From CAVOGJ01 sp963700865 (GTDB lineage Bacteria; Planctomycetota; Planctomycetia; Pirellulales; Pirellulaceae): a stretch of DNA of 64,000 nucleotides. The DNA lies in the NCBI GenBank assembly GCA_963700865.1, contig CAVOZC010000018.1, forward strand, positions 1,116,001-1,180,000, read 5' to 3'. Position 1 is the stretch's first letter. Each line of letters begins with the position of its first letter. A program made the translations under genes and the position numbers. Under the pieces are notes generated by a model. It saw nothing but the letters and a program-made list of their open reading frames with translations, was not told the DNA's origin and made no database searches. This document shows positions 44,387 through 54,209 of this stretch, in pieces.

Positions 44387-45877
44387 TCAGAATTCAACGT
44401 TGTATTTTTCCACCATCTGGCGGCGCATGTCGACCGTGGCCTCATCGATCTGCACCATGATGTCGCGGGCGGAACTCGCCCCCTGGACCCGTTCTTCGGT
44501 GCGGATCCGGGCTCGATTCTGCGCGTCAAGGCGCGGAGATTCGAACGTCGCATAGGCCCCGCCGCCGTAGTAGCCATACGAACCCCAGCGACCCACCGTG
44601 CGATACTGAGGTTCCGCATTTACCTCTCTGGTGCGGCTGCGTCCCCCCACGTTGCGAAGGACGATGGCGGCGTCCCGCAGCGACGACGAGACGAACTTTC
44701 CATAATCGAGTAACGCCGGATCGACATCAAGCATCGGCAGGCCATCGATTCTCTTGGCGTACTTTTCGCACCACAGTCCGACCTGACCCGAGGAACTCGC
44801 ACCACTTTTCTTGGGCTTGCTCCGCAAGTCATCCACCAGACCGGTAATCGACTGGAAGTACTGTTGGGACGACAGTTCCGCCGTTTTCGACTCGTCCGGT
44901 TGCTCGCCAGGACTGAGGGCGAATTCCTGCAACGAAGCGGGTGTGTCGAGAAAACTGAGGACCCGCCGCACGCCGCTCGTACTGAGTTGTCCGCCAACAC
45001 GTATGCGGTTCCCGGAGACTTCCTCTTTCCAGTCCGCGAAATCGTCGATCATCGCGGAGTGCCGATCGAGTATTTCCAGCAACAGCGGCTTGGCAAAGCC
45101 CTTCATCAGCTCCACGTTGTCTGCGAAATCAATCAGCATGGCGCCGCTGACCTGATTGCCAAAATTCAGGCCCAGTGTGATGCCGCGGACGCTCGAGAGT
45201 GCGGTGGCCAGCGCATCGACGTCGACATCCTTTCCCTGCAAGGAAGAAAATTCCTCCAATCCTCGCCTGAGTTGGGAGGGTGAAGCAACGTGCTCCAGGT
45301 CCATCGCCATGATGATCGGCGTGCCGAGCTTCTGGGAATACCGCAGCGCCTCCTTGAGATAGGGTGACAATTCGTGAAATTCCGACGTGTCCGTGGCCGC
45401 CAGCCAGCGGGCGACACTTTGCCGATTGGCAGGCCGCATGACGGCCAGCTTGGTATTGCTGAGCTGAATCAGATAGGAATCGTCCGGCAACAGAACCGCG
45501 TTGCGACCCGAGATGCGTTCGATCTGCCCTTGCCAGCGAGTGGCGATCTTGGGGAGAGATGCCGGGACCTTGTTGGCGACCAGGGCCAACTCCCAGAGCG
45601 GCTCCATGAACTCATAGTCCATTTTGGCGCCTAGCGCGAAACTGCTGGCCGCTTCCGGGAGAATCGTCAGTCCGGCGGCCACCGCCTTCTTACGGACCTC
45701 TTTCCAGTTCTCTTTCATGGCCAAAGGCGAGGCCATGATCTTGTCGACATCCAGCACGACAATCGCATTGGCATCGTTGGGGATCCGGGCGGCGAGGCTC
45801 GCCTGGGCCCAGGTCATCGCCTCCCAACCGGGCAGCAGCAGCGTCAAAAATACGAGCAATTGACGACGAATGGTCAT
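44387..45877 (-). CDS. Exported protein of unknown function, 496 aa
   Basis: A signal peptide (LLVFLTLLLPGWEAMTWAQA, cleavage near residue 26) precedes a long mixed alpha/beta body beginning ASLAARIPNDANAIVVLDVD, which also contains LVVDDLRSKPKKSG-like charged loops. The end is Arg/Glu-rich (RRQMVEKYNVEF). The N-terminal half resembles the planctomycete family of exported proteins whose body begins with ARxPxDANAIxxxDV, but no activity is known. It is upstream of the 43341 gene on the same strand and may share its transcript across the repeat block. Confidence 0.65.
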   Translation of the reverse strand: MTIRRQLLVFLTLLLPGWEAMTWAQASLAARIPNDANAIVVLDVDKIMASPLAMKENWKEVRKKAVAAGLTILPEAASSFALGAKMDYEFMEPLWELALVANKVPASLPKIATRWQGQIERISGRNAVLLPDDSYLIQLSNTKLAVMRPANRQSVARWLAATDTSEFHELSPYLKEALRYSQKLGTPIIMAMDLEHVASPSQLRRGLEEFSSLQGKDVDVDALATALSSVRGITLGLNFGNQVSGAMLIDFADNVELMKGFAKPLLLEILDRHSAMIDDFADWKEEVSGNRIRVGGQLSTSGVRRVLSFLDTPASLQEFALSPGEQPDESKTAELSSQQYFQSITGLVDDLRSKPKKSGASSSGQVGLWCEKYAKRIDGLPMLDVDPALLDYGKFVSSSLRDAAIVLRNVGGRSRTREVNAEPQYRTVGRWGSYGYYGGGAYATFESPRLDAQNRARIRTEERVQGASSARDIMVQIDEATVDMRRQMVEKYNVEF

Positions 45878-46067
45878 GTTCTTACCTCGGTGGAAGTGTT
45901 CGCAGATGGTGGCTGGTCGAGACGACGCGCAGCTGCTGGCGTCAAGCCATTCTAGCCATTTGCGGCCCCACGGGAAACGCTTGCCGGCAGCGGCGAGCCA
46001 TGACAGAAGGTCTGGCGACTTCGGCTACCGCACATAGCCGTTTTCGCCATGGGCTGATGCTTTCCCA

Positions 46068-47207
46068 TCACCGGCCGGAGAGGCATTCTCCCAGCGCCCC
46101 CAACAGCGTCGTGACATTGCGGTGCGTCGCCGCATGGCCCATCAGGCCAATCCGCCAAGCCTTGCCGGCGAATTCACCCAGTCCGCCGCCGATTTCGATA
46201 TCGAACTCGTCCAGCAGGCGCTTCCGCACCACGGCCTCGTCGACCCCCGCCGGGACGCGCACGCAATTGAGGGTGGACAATGACTGCGTGGGAACGTAGC
46301 TGAGTCCCATGCTTCCAGCCCCTCACGCAACACCAGGTGCAGCCGCCGATGGCGTTCGATCCGTGCGTCAAGTCCTTCTTCCTGGACGATCAACAGGGCC
46401 TCCCGCAGGGCATAGATCATGTTAATCGGCGGCTGTATGGTGGTACGCCCGTCCCCCTTTGCCGGTGTAGTAGTTCTTGAGCAGCGAGACGTCCAGGTAC
46501 CAGCTTTGTACCTTCGTCTTCCGCTGGTCCATGGCCGCCATGGCCCGTTCGGAAAAAGAGACAGGTGACAAACCGGGCGGGCAGGAGAGGCATTTCTGCG
46601 TACCCGAATAGACCGCGTCGATCTCCCATTCATCGACCTTCAACTCATGCCCGCCCAGGGATGTGACGGCATCGACGACAAACATCATGTCGGCCGAGTG
46701 CACGATGGGTGAAATTTCGGCCAGGGACTGATGGGCGCCGGTCGACGTTTCGGCCTGCACGATCCCCAGCAATTTGGAGCGGGGAAACTCGCGTACCGCC
46801 GCAGCGATCGTTTCAACTGGGAACGTCTGTCCCCAGGGCACTTCAATGGCATGGACGTGGGCCCCACACCGCTCCATCACGTCCTTCATCCGGCCACCGA
46901 AAACGCCATTGATGCAGACAATGACCTCGTCACCCGGCTCAATCAGGTTCGTGGCAATCGTCTCCATGCCGGCCATGCCGGTGGCGGAGACGGGGAAGGT
47001 GAGTTGATTGCTGGTCTGATACACCTGCCGCAGCAACTCACAGGTTTCGTCCATGATCTGGATGTATTGAGGATCGAGATGGCCGAGTGTCGGAGCGGCC
47101 AGCGCACGCAGTACCCGCATCGATACGGTGCTCGGGCCCGGGCCCATGAGGATCCGTTCCCGCGGGTTGAGGGGGGCCAGCGTCTTCGCGGCGTCAAACG
47201 CGGTCAT
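46068..47207 (-). CDS. Class V aminotransferase, alanine-glyoxylate / serine-glyoxylate type, frameshifted twice
   Basis: The first frame gives PRERILMGPGPSTVSMRVL (family start), SATGMAGMETIATNL, VVDAVTSLGGHELKVDEW and YSGTQKCLSCPPGLSPVSF, in which Lys of TQKCL binds PLP. The second frame continues NMIYALREALLIVQEEGLD; the third gives GLSYVPTQSLSTLNCVRVP and WRIGLMGHAATHRNV to the stop. Indels near 46428-46433 and 46308-46315 break the gene; they cancel, giving about 379 residues. Activity: transfer of amino groups from Ala or Ser to glyoxylate. It overlaps the upstream CBS gene (stop and start share base 47207), so the two are translationally coupled. Confidence 0.88.
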
Positions 47208-47683
47208 CAGGTTCCCTCTCGGTCCGCGAATTCCGCCAGGATATCCATCGTGGAAATGATGCCGGCGATCTGTCCTTGATGGTCGACCACCGGCAGATGG
47301 TGGACGCGATTGCGTACCATTTCATGGGCCGCTTTGGCCAACGTGGACTCGAGGCTGACCGTGGCCACATCCTCAGTCATATAGGTCCCGACCATTTCAT
47401 TTCCCACCGACTTGAGCAGCTTATCGACGAGCCATCGTCGTGACGAGGGATCGAGTTCGTCGATTTGACGCAGATCGTCATCGACATCGCGGGTAAAGTC
47501 GATCAAGTCGGTGGTTGAGAGAATACCCACGCAATGCTTGCGTTTATCGACCACCGGCAGGGCGGAGACTCGATTCGAAACCAGCAAGTCCAGGGCATCG
47601 TGAATTTTGTCGCTGACATCCAGGGTGACCACATCACGACTCATGATGTCTTTGACGCGACGCGGTTGCGAATTCTCCACCAT
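47207..47683 (-). CDS. CBS-domain pair protein, 158 aa
   Basis: Two CBS motifs: VKDIMSRDVVTLDVSDKI ... HCVGILSTTDLIDF (residues 10-65) and VGTYMTEDVATVSLESTL ... IAGIISTMDILAEF (95-152). The middle has an acidic linker. The Bateman module presumably senses adenosine nucleotides. Coupling to the aminotransferase gene is unusual and may mean that the CBS protein regulates it, though this is inference from the overlap at 47207 only. Confidence 0.9.
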   Translation of the reverse strand: MVENSQPRRVKDIMSRDVVTLDVSDKIHDALDLLVSNRVSALPVVDKRKHCVGILSTTDLIDFTRDVDDDLRQIDELDPSSRRWLVDKLLKSVGNEMVGTYMTEDVATVSLESTLAKAAHEMVRNRVHHLPVVDHQGQIAGIISTMDILAEFADREGT

Positions 47684-48084
47684 TGTTTCATTCTTTCTTT
47701 TTAGAGTAGCACGGTTCGTTTCCGGCCGGTCGAACGCGTTTCACCGCCACTGCATATCTTGCCGCGATCCAGCGGCCCGCTCCCGCGATCAAGGCAGAAG
47801 GTCCCTGTATTCCATCTTGTGAGCCTCTAGCCTAACCCATCAGCGGGGCTCTGTCATTCCACGCTGGCGACGCCGCGTGGGTCGGCTGCCGACGGCTGGG
47901 CAAGGGGGCCGGTTGGCTCCGATGTCGATCGTTGCCCCGCGGCTGGGTGCGGCGCCGGCGTTTCTGCCAGCCACCGCCCACGCGGCGACTCGCAACGTCA
48001 TCCGTGGCTCGTATACTGGAGGCGTACCGCCCACGGCCGCCGCCGCGCGAATTGCCGTTTGGGCCAAGAGAACAGGAACGGACG
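47684..48084. other. Divergent intergenic region
   Basis: 401 bases between divergent CBS and dihydroorotate-dehydrogenase-like genes. No gene, hairpin or clear promoter element is recognisable; it must hold promoters for both directions. Confidence 0.5.
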
Positions 48085-49074
48085 ATGAGCGCCAATCTAA
48101 CAACCGAATATCTGGGCCTTTCCCTCCGCAATCCGCTGGTGGTCGCCGCCTGCCCGCTGACGCGCGAGTCGTATCAGATTGAACAATTGGTGCAAGCCGG
48201 CGCGGCGGCGGTCGTGATGTACTCGCTCTTCGCGGAGCAGATCGAGGGTGAATCGTGCATCGGATTTCGGGAGGAGTCGGGTGTCCCCAGCGAAGCTCCC
48301 CTGCCCCAGGACTACACGGTCGGAATTGACACCTATCTGCGGAATATCGAACTCGCCAAGCATGCCGTCGATGTTCCAATCATCGCCAGTCTGAATGGCA
48401 GCTCCGTCGGCGATTGGATTCGCTTCGCGCCGCTGATGGAACAAGCGGGCGCGGATGCGCTGGAGCTGAACGTCTATTTCGTACCCACGGACCCTGGGAT
48501 GTCGGGCGCCCGTGTGGAGGAGACATACGTCGAACTCGTGACCGCGGTGCGAGCTTCGCTTGGCATTCCACTGGCGGTCAAGCTGGGACCGTTTTTCAGT
48601 TCACTCCCCTTTCTGGCTCAGCGTCTGCAAAACGCGGGCGCGGACGGTCTGGTGTTGTTCAACCGCTTTCTGCAACCCGACGTCAACGTCGAGACCTTTG
48701 AGGTCACGCCCAGGCTGGTGCTTAGCAATCGTGACGAACTGCGATTGCCGTTGCGGTGGATCGCCATTCTCCGATCTCAGTTGTCGTTGTCGCTGGCGGC
48801 TTCGAGCGGAGTCCACACGAGCGAGGACGTGATCAAGCTATTGCTGGTCGGGGCGGACGTCGTGACGCTCGCATCCGCGCTCTTGACGCAGGGGGCCCAG
48901 CACCTCAAAACCCTGCTGGCCGAACTCGACGACTATCTGGCTGACAAAGGATTCGGCACCTTAGCGGACCTCCGCGGCCTGGTGGCGCCTCGGCCCGGCA
49001 GCCAACGGACTGCCTTTGAACGCGCCAATTACATCAAAACCCTGCTCTCGTACGATGAGGGGCGTCGCGAGTAA
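48085..49074 (+). CDS. Dihydroorotate dehydrogenase-like flavoprotein, 329 aa
   Basis: This is a TIM-barrel FMN oxidoreductase of the DHOD class 1/PreA type. LGLSLRNPLVVAACPLTRES near residue 10 carries the N-terminal FMN loop, ALELNVYFVPTDPG near 130 the substrate segment, and LAVKLGPFFSSLPFL near 165 the conserved Lys. LLLVGADVVTLASALLTQGA near 255 is the phosphate-binding end. It lacks the catalytic Cys/Ser pattern expected of true dihydroorotate dehydrogenase, and the name DHOD-like is used for relatives that pair with PFOR-type proteins. ATG 48085 was taken because the longer frame has no family similarity upstream. Confidence 0.82.
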   Translation: MSANLTTEYLGLSLRNPLVVAACPLTRESYQIEQLVQAGAAAVVMYSLFAEQIEGESCIGFREESGVPSEAPLPQDYTVGIDTYLRNIELAKHAVDVPIIASLNGSSVGDWIRFAPLMEQAGADALELNVYFVPTDPGMSGARVEETYVELVTAVRASLGIPLAVKLGPFFSSLPFLAQRLQNAGADGLVLFNRFLQPDVNVETFEVTPRLVLSNRDELRLPLRWIAILRSQLSLSLAASSGVHTSEDVIKLLLVGADVVTLASALLTQGAQHLKTLLAELDDYLADKGFGTLADLRGLVAPRPGSQRTAFERANYIKTLLSYDEGRRE

Positions 49075-49082
49075 CCGCAACC

Positions 49083-50324
49083 ATGGACGTGATCATCATT
49101 GGCGGCGGAATCGCCGGACTCGTATGCGCTCGACAATTGTGCGACCGTGGCTTGAAGTGCCAGCTCTTCGAAGCCAGCGATGATATTGGCGGACGCGTCC
49201 GCACGGATCAGGTCGATGGTTTTCGGCTCGACCGAGGTTTTCAGGTCTTTCTGACGGCCTATCCGGAGGCACGGGATCTGCTCGATCTATCCCGCCTGCA
49301 GTTACGGCGATTTGAACCCGGCGCTGTGATTCGCTGGAACGGCAGTTTTCATCGACTGTCCGATCCCTGGCGCCGCCCCCGCCACTTGCTGGCTACCGTC
49401 CTGTCTCCCGTCGCGACGCTGGCCGACAAACTGCGGATTGCCGGTTTTCGTCGCCAGACGACCCGCGGTCGATTGAGCGAACTCTATCAACGCCCCGAGC
49501 AGACGACGATTGACCACCTACGCGCCTTTGGCTTTTCCGAAGTTATCATCGAGCGATTCCTAAGACCCTTTCTGGGCGGCGTCTTTCTCGATCGCGACCT
49601 GCAGACCTCCAGCCGCATGTGCGAATTCGTGTTCCGCATGTTTTCGCTTGGCGATGCCGCTTTGCCTGAGAACGGGATGGGCGAGATTTCCCGACAGCTC
49701 GCCAGTCGATTGCCCGACGGCGTCATCCGCACGAATTGTCCGGTCGAGTCGCTGCAGGGGCGGGAAGTCGTCCTGGCCAACGGCGAGCAACACACGCCCC
49801 GCGCCGTGGTGGTGGCCACCGCGGCCCCCACCGCCCGCCGCCTGCTCGGCGATCCCTTTCCCGCCGATGGACGCAGTGTCAGCTGCCTCTACTTTGCTGC
49901 CGCGACTCCCCCGGTCCGTGAGGCCATCCTGGTATTGAACGGCGAGGGCGTGGGTCCGATCAACAATCTCTGCGTGCCCAGCCAGGTTTCCCGCAGCTAT
50001 GCTCCCCCTGATCAGGCCCTGGTCTCCGTGACCGTTTTGGGGCATCATCCCGACCACGCAACGCTGCTGTCGCAGGTCCGCGAGCAACTGTCCGAATGGT
50101 TCGGTCCGCCGGCGAGCGGCTGGAGACATTTGCGGACCTACGACATTCCCTACGCCTTGCCATCGCAAGCCCCGCCGGCACTTGATCCGGTTGCCAAACC
50201 GGCCGAAGTACGCGCCGGGGTGTTTTTGTGCGGCGATCACTGCGATACGGCATCGATCAACGGCGCCATGGCCTCCGGACGCCGCGCCGCGCAATCCGTA
50301 CTCGCCTCGCTGGCTGTGGAGTGA
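49083..50324 (+). CDS. FAD-dependent amine oxidase/desaturase-like protein, 413 aa
   Basis: The N-terminal dinucleotide fold has GGGIAGL (residues 7-13) and FEASDDIGGRVRTDQ, the GG motif common to amine oxidases, phytoene desaturases and HpnE. The C-terminal flavin end is VFLCGDHCDTASINGAMASGRRAA. Substrates cannot be assigned from sequence: close families include protoporphyrinogen oxidase-like and hydroxysqualene dehydroxylase (HpnE) proteins. It lies 8 bp after the DHOD-like gene and upstream of the carotenoid cluster; if it is HpnE-like it could supply squalene for that pathway. Confidence 0.82.
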   Translation: MDVIIIGGGIAGLVCARQLCDRGLKCQLFEASDDIGGRVRTDQVDGFRLDRGFQVFLTAYPEARDLLDLSRLQLRRFEPGAVIRWNGSFHRLSDPWRRPRHLLATVLSPVATLADKLRIAGFRRQTTRGRLSELYQRPEQTTIDHLRAFGFSEVIIERFLRPFLGGVFLDRDLQTSSRMCEFVFRMFSLGDAALPENGMGEISRQLASRLPDGVIRTNCPVESLQGREVVLANGEQHTPRAVVVATAAPTARRLLGDPFPADGRSVSCLYFAAATPPVREAILVLNGEGVGPINNLCVPSQVSRSYAPPDQALVSVTVLGHHPDHATLLSQVREQLSEWFGPPASGWRHLRTYDIPYALPSQAPPALDPVAKPAEVRAGVFLCGDHCDTASINGAMASGRRAAQSVLASLAVE

Positions 50325-50348
50325 GTGCCCACGGTTCGCGCCCCCGAT

Positions 50349-51269
50349 TCAGCGGGTCCGTGGTGAATGAACGGCCGGCTGCCGTGGGTCGCGGAACCAC
50401 GCTACTGCGAGGGCACCCAGCGGGACCAGCAGCAGCACGCTGGCCAGGCACAAGGGAATGGCGGAAACCCACCACAGCTCAAAACGGTCGCGACCCGTAA
50501 ACGTCTGCAAAAGGCTAAACAGCGTGAGCAGGATCAGTGCCACCAGTCCCGCCAGGACCGCTTGCCAGCGACGGAACTCAGCCACGTGGGCCCGCCTGAG
50601 CACCCAGGCCAGGATGGGCAATTGCTGAATCGCGTGCAGCGGCATTCCATGCGGAAACTTCATCACTCCTGCCCGCCCGAAGGTCTCGGGCGGCAGTCCC
50701 GCGGTCATTTGGTGATTCCCATAGGCCACGAGCACAAACCCCAGCAGGCAGGCAAGCAGCAGCAGCCCCATGCCGCCCCGGATCGCCAGGCGCATGTCGC
50801 GGCTGGTGGGCAGCGGCTGGAAGCAGCGGCAGGTGAGATCCACAATGATGAGCGTGACAAAGACAATTAGCCCTTCAATGCCCAGCAACACCGTCGCATC
50901 GAACGATGTGGATCGATTGAAATGAGAAGCCACACCCCGCCATTGCTGCAGAGTGATCAAGCCGACCTCGGCCAGCATCGCGAGGCCCAGCAGGCTGAGC
51001 AGGACGCCATCGGTACGTCGACGCCGCAGTTTGCCCGCTACCCAGCCGAGCGAGATGAGGGTCGCGCCGGCGGAAAAGCCAAACAAGATGGGCTTCCGCC
51101 ATGAGACAGCGCCGCTCCACGACGAATCGGAGGCGAGCCACACCGCCACATGCACCATTCCGCTTAACACCAGCATGGCGCCCACTACGAACAGCATGCG
51201 CTGCTCCGGTCGCACCCCGTTTTTCTGGGCGAGGGATAGCTGCGGCGTGGCTGTCGGATCATGGACCAT
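50349..51269 (-). CDS. Integral membrane protein of unknown function, about 306 aa
   Basis: The product has seven or eight hydrophobic segments (for example EQRMLFVVGAMLVLSGMVHV, WRKPILFGFSAGATLISLGW, GLIVFVTLIIVDLTC and GMGLLLLACLLGFVLVAYG). Polar loops contain RCFQPLPTSRD and KFPHGMPLHAIQQLP. No family is recognised. ATG 51269 is chosen by length and lack of similarity upstream, without a clear ribosome site. It is the only minus-strand gene within the 48-62 kb plus-strand run, wedged between the FAD oxidoreductase and the squalene/phytoene synthase. Confidence 0.7.
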   Translation of the reverse strand: MVHDPTATPQLSLAQKNGVRPEQRMLFVVGAMLVLSGMVHVAVWLASDSSWSGAVSWRKPILFGFSAGATLISLGWVAGKLRRRRTDGVLLSLLGLAMLAEVGLITLQQWRGVASHFNRSTSFDATVLLGIEGLIVFVTLIIVDLTCRCFQPLPTSRDMRLAIRGGMGLLLLACLLGFVLVAYGNHQMTAGLPPETFGRAGVMKFPHGMPLHAIQQLPILAWVLRRAHVAEFRRWQAVLAGLVALILLTLFSLLQTFTGRDRFELWWVSAIPLCLASVLLLVPLGALAVAWFRDPRQPAVHSPRTR

Positions 51270-51544
51270 TTTGCTTGGATGCCTGATGGGAAGGAATGCG
51301 GCGGGCTCTCGCGGACCCACGCGCCGCAGATGTGCGGACCGCACGGCCAATGCCCCAGGCAACGTATCCATGCTCAGCAGTGCAAGCGGGTCTTGCGTTT
51401 CGACGGGCCGATATTTCCAAGTAGTCGCGTCGGAGGAAGGGTCCGCCCAGATCGCCTTGAACTGCAACGGGGAACCCGGTACCTTGCCCAGACCCGCATT
51501 TTTTGGGGATTGCGATCACGCGTCGGCGTCGCGGGGGTTCTTTC

Positions 51545-52537
51545 GTGCCGACGGGAGGAACTCACGCCATTATTGGTTCGGAATCCGACACCGCCGCTTG
51601 CAATCATCCGGTGCTGCGCGAATTGCTCACCCGGACGAGCAGAACGTTTGCCTTGGCGATTCCGTGCCTGTCCGAACCGGCTCGGCAGGAAGTCATGGTG
51701 GCCTACTTGCTGTTTCGGATCGCGGACACAATCGAAGACGGCGAGGAGCTGGATCGCGAAGAGAAACTTGCTGCCCTGCAGCGATTCGCCGACTTGCTCG
51801 GCTCCACCGAGGAACTGGCTGTTGGTGAGGCGCTATCACTGCCACCGCGGCTCGACTTACCGCGTCCACCCTCGCGGCAGGCGGACTATTTGGCCCTGTT
51901 GGCGGAACTGCCAGTCGTGATTCGATCGTTGATCGAACTCAGGCCAGCCGTCCGGTCGGTGATCATTCGTAGCGTCTTGGTCACCCTTTCGGGCATGCGC
52001 CAGTTCATTGCCGCGGGTACGCCCAGAGGCAAGATTCAGTTGGCATCGTTAAGTGAGTTGCGGGAGTACTGCTACTTCGTGGCCGGGGTAGTGGGCGAAA
52101 TGCTGACCGAGATCTTCCTGCAATCTTTTCAGGGGATCGAACCGGTCCGGACGGAACTGAAACAGCATGCGCGCTGGTTTGGCGAGGGCCTGCAGCTGGT
52201 CAACATTCTGAAGGATGCCGACGATGATCGAGCAAACGGGCGCGTCTTCATTCCTCCCTTGGCAGCGCGTGAGGAACTGTTTGCTTGGGCTCGACAAGAT
52301 CTGCAACACGCCGAGTCGTATGTCGCCGCGTTGAAGCGGTCGAGCGCTCCGCGTGAGGTCATTGTTTTTACGGAACTCCCCTTATTGCTGGCTTGGCGCA
52401 CGTTGGAATGCGTCGAGAAATTCGGGGCCGGCAGCAAAGTGCCGCGTGCGGAAGTGATGAGTATCTTGGCGGAAACCGTTGCTCGTCCTCCCGCGCGAAA
52501 ATTCGTCGGTCGTTCCAAGGGAGTCGCGGCCGAATAA
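51545..52537 (+). CDS. Squalene/phytoene synthase family protein, about 330 aa
   Basis: This is a prenyl-diphosphate condensing enzyme. The first Asp-rich motif is DTIED in YLLFRIADTIEDGEELD near residue 62, the second is LVNILKDADDDRANGR near 220, and YCYFVAGVVGEMLTEIF near 180 is the conserved core. The DTIED form resembles squalene synthases more than classic CrtB. In this cluster the likely reaction is condensation of two farnesyl-PP to squalene or dehydrosqualene, the first step of C30 carotenoids. Start: GTG 51545 is my choice; TTG 51503 is possible and no ribosome site decides. The gene leads the carotenoid run, 84 bp before the first desaturase. Confidence 0.88.
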   Translation: MPTGGTHAIIGSESDTAACNHPVLRELLTRTSRTFALAIPCLSEPARQEVMVAYLLFRIADTIEDGEELDREEKLAALQRFADLLGSTEELAVGEALSLPPRLDLPRPPSRQADYLALLAELPVVIRSLIELRPAVRSVIIRSVLVTLSGMRQFIAAGTPRGKIQLASLSELREYCYFVAGVVGEMLTEIFLQSFQGIEPVRTELKQHARWFGEGLQLVNILKDADDDRANGRVFIPPLAAREELFAWARQDLQHAESYVAALKRSSAPREVIVFTELPLLLAWRTLECVEKFGAGSKVPRAEVMSILAETVARPPARKFVGRSKGVAAE

Positions 52538-52621
52538 CTTCCGTGTGGGATGGGCCCGCGATCGGAAGGGCACCGTCGTCTGAAGAAAACCTATCCGCCA
52601 AGCAGGAGGCGAGGCAAATTG

Positions 52622-54193
52622 ATGACCAGGTCACAACCCCAGATCACCATCATCGGAGCCGGACCCGGAGGATTGGCAAGCGCGATGTTGCTGGCCCGTG
52701 CCGGCGCCCGCGTGCGGGTGCTCGAGCGCTTGGGACGGGTCGGCGGTCGATGTGGCGCGCTGGAGGCCGGCGGCTTTCGCTTCGATATCGGGCCGACCTT
52801 TTTTCTTTATCCACGGGTGCTGCAAGAGATCTTCGCGGCAGTCGGTCGTGACCTCTTCGCCGAAGTCCCGATGACGCGACTCGATCCCCAGTATCGCATT
52901 GCGTTCGGGCAGGGAGGCAAAATCGACGCGACACCGAACATTGAGCGGATGGAGCGCGAGTTAGCCGGCATTTGCCCAGCGGACGCGACCGCCTTTCGCC
53001 GCTTCATGGACGACAACCGGGAGAAGCTTAGACGCTTTCGACCCATCCTCGAATCTCCCTTTCGGGGCGTATTGGATTTCCTCCGCCCCTCGACGCTCCA
53101 GGCCGTCCCGCTGCTGCGGCCCTGGCTGTCGGTCGGGTCGGAGCTGCAAAGCTATTTTCGTGATCCGCGGTCGGTGATCGCCTTTTCCTTCCAATCCAAG
53201 TATCTGGGCATGTCGCCGTTTCGCTGCCCGAGTTTGTTTTCCATCCTGTCATTTCTCGAGTACGAACACGGCGTGTATCATCCCACCGGCGGCTGCAGTG
53301 CCGTGAGCGAGCGGATGGCCGCGATTGCGACCGATATGGGTGTCGAGATTCGCCTGAACGAAGCCGTCGAGCAGATTCAGTTCTCGGGTAAGAAGGCGGT
53401 CGGCGTTCAGACTGCCGCCGGTTCCTATCGTACGGACGCCCTTGTCATCAACTCGGACTTCGCGCGGACGATGCAGAAGCTGGTGCCGAATCGGCTGCGG
53501 CCGAAGTGGACGGACCGGCGGATCAAGAAGAAAAAATTCTCCTGCTCGACCTTTATGCTCTACCTGGGCATTGAGGGACGCTACGACCAACTCCCGCACC
53601 ATACGATCCACATTGCGGACGATTACGAGCGAAATCTGGCGGATATTGAAACCAGACACGTACTCTCGAAAGACCCCTCGTTTTACGTGCAGAACGCTTG
53701 CGTCACGGATTCCACATTGGCCCCCGAGGGGATGAGTACACTCTACGTCCTGGTTCCGGTGACCCACATGCATCCACATGTCGATTGGGCGATCCAGCGC
53801 CGTCGCTTTCGCGATCGCATCCTGAAGCAACTAGAAAAAGTCGGCATCCACGGTGTGACCGAGAGAATTCGCTACGAGCAAGTCGTGACGCCGGCCGATT
53901 GGGATGCCGGGCATCAGATTCATCTCGGGGCCACTTTCAACCTGGCCCACAATCTGGGTCAAATGCTGCATCGTCGTCCCCAGAATCGATTTGCGCCCTT
54001 GCAAAATGTTTACCTCGTCGGGGGAGGGACGCACCCAGGAAGTGGATTGCCCGTAATCTACGAATCGGCGCGCATCACCTCCAAATTAATTCAGGAAGAT
54101 CTGGTCCTGCCGGCGGCGGAAACGGATAGACTGCGGGATGCGGTGGCGGCCCCGTCGCAAGCCTGCCAGCGACTTCCCGATCGCGCCGCCTGA
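52622..54193 (+). CDS. Phytoene desaturase-family (CrtN/CrtP-type) oxidoreductase 1, 523 aa
   Basis: The N-terminal FAD fold has ITIIGAGPGGLASAMLLARAG (GxGxxG near residues 12-17) and GGRCGALEAGGFRFDIGPTF. The family signature at the C-terminal end reads VYLVGGGTHPGSGLPVIYES, typical of bacterial CrtI/CrtN enzymes. It acts at the membrane on C30 or C40 polyenes, introducing double bonds or oxidising an end group; which of the two desaturases in this operon does which step cannot be decided. ATG 52622 follows AGGAGG at a long spacing. It is separated by 16 bp from the aldehyde dehydrogenase gene. Confidence 0.88.
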   Translation: MTRSQPQITIIGAGPGGLASAMLLARAGARVRVLERLGRVGGRCGALEAGGFRFDIGPTFFLYPRVLQEIFAAVGRDLFAEVPMTRLDPQYRIAFGQGGKIDATPNIERMERELAGICPADATAFRRFMDDNREKLRRFRPILESPFRGVLDFLRPSTLQAVPLLRPWLSVGSELQSYFRDPRSVIAFSFQSKYLGMSPFRCPSLFSILSFLEYEHGVYHPTGGCSAVSERMAAIATDMGVEIRLNEAVEQIQFSGKKAVGVQTAAGSYRTDALVINSDFARTMQKLVPNRLRPKWTDRRIKKKKFSCSTFMLYLGIEGRYDQLPHHTIHIADDYERNLADIETRHVLSKDPSFYVQNACVTDSTLAPEGMSTLYVLVPVTHMHPHVDWAIQRRRFRDRILKQLEKVGIHGVTERIRYEQVVTPADWDAGHQIHLGATFNLAHNLGQMLHRRPQNRFAPLQNVYLVGGGTHPGSGLPVIYESARITSKLIQEDLVLPAAETDRLRDAVAAPSQACQRLPDRAA

Positions 54194-54209
54194 TCACCGT
54201 TGTCCCACC

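Noticed and set aside
51503..51544. TTG 51503 as start of the squalene/phytoene synthase.
   Set aside because: The first residues are Arg-rich and unlike the family; GTG 51545 is closer to the domain start, though not proven.
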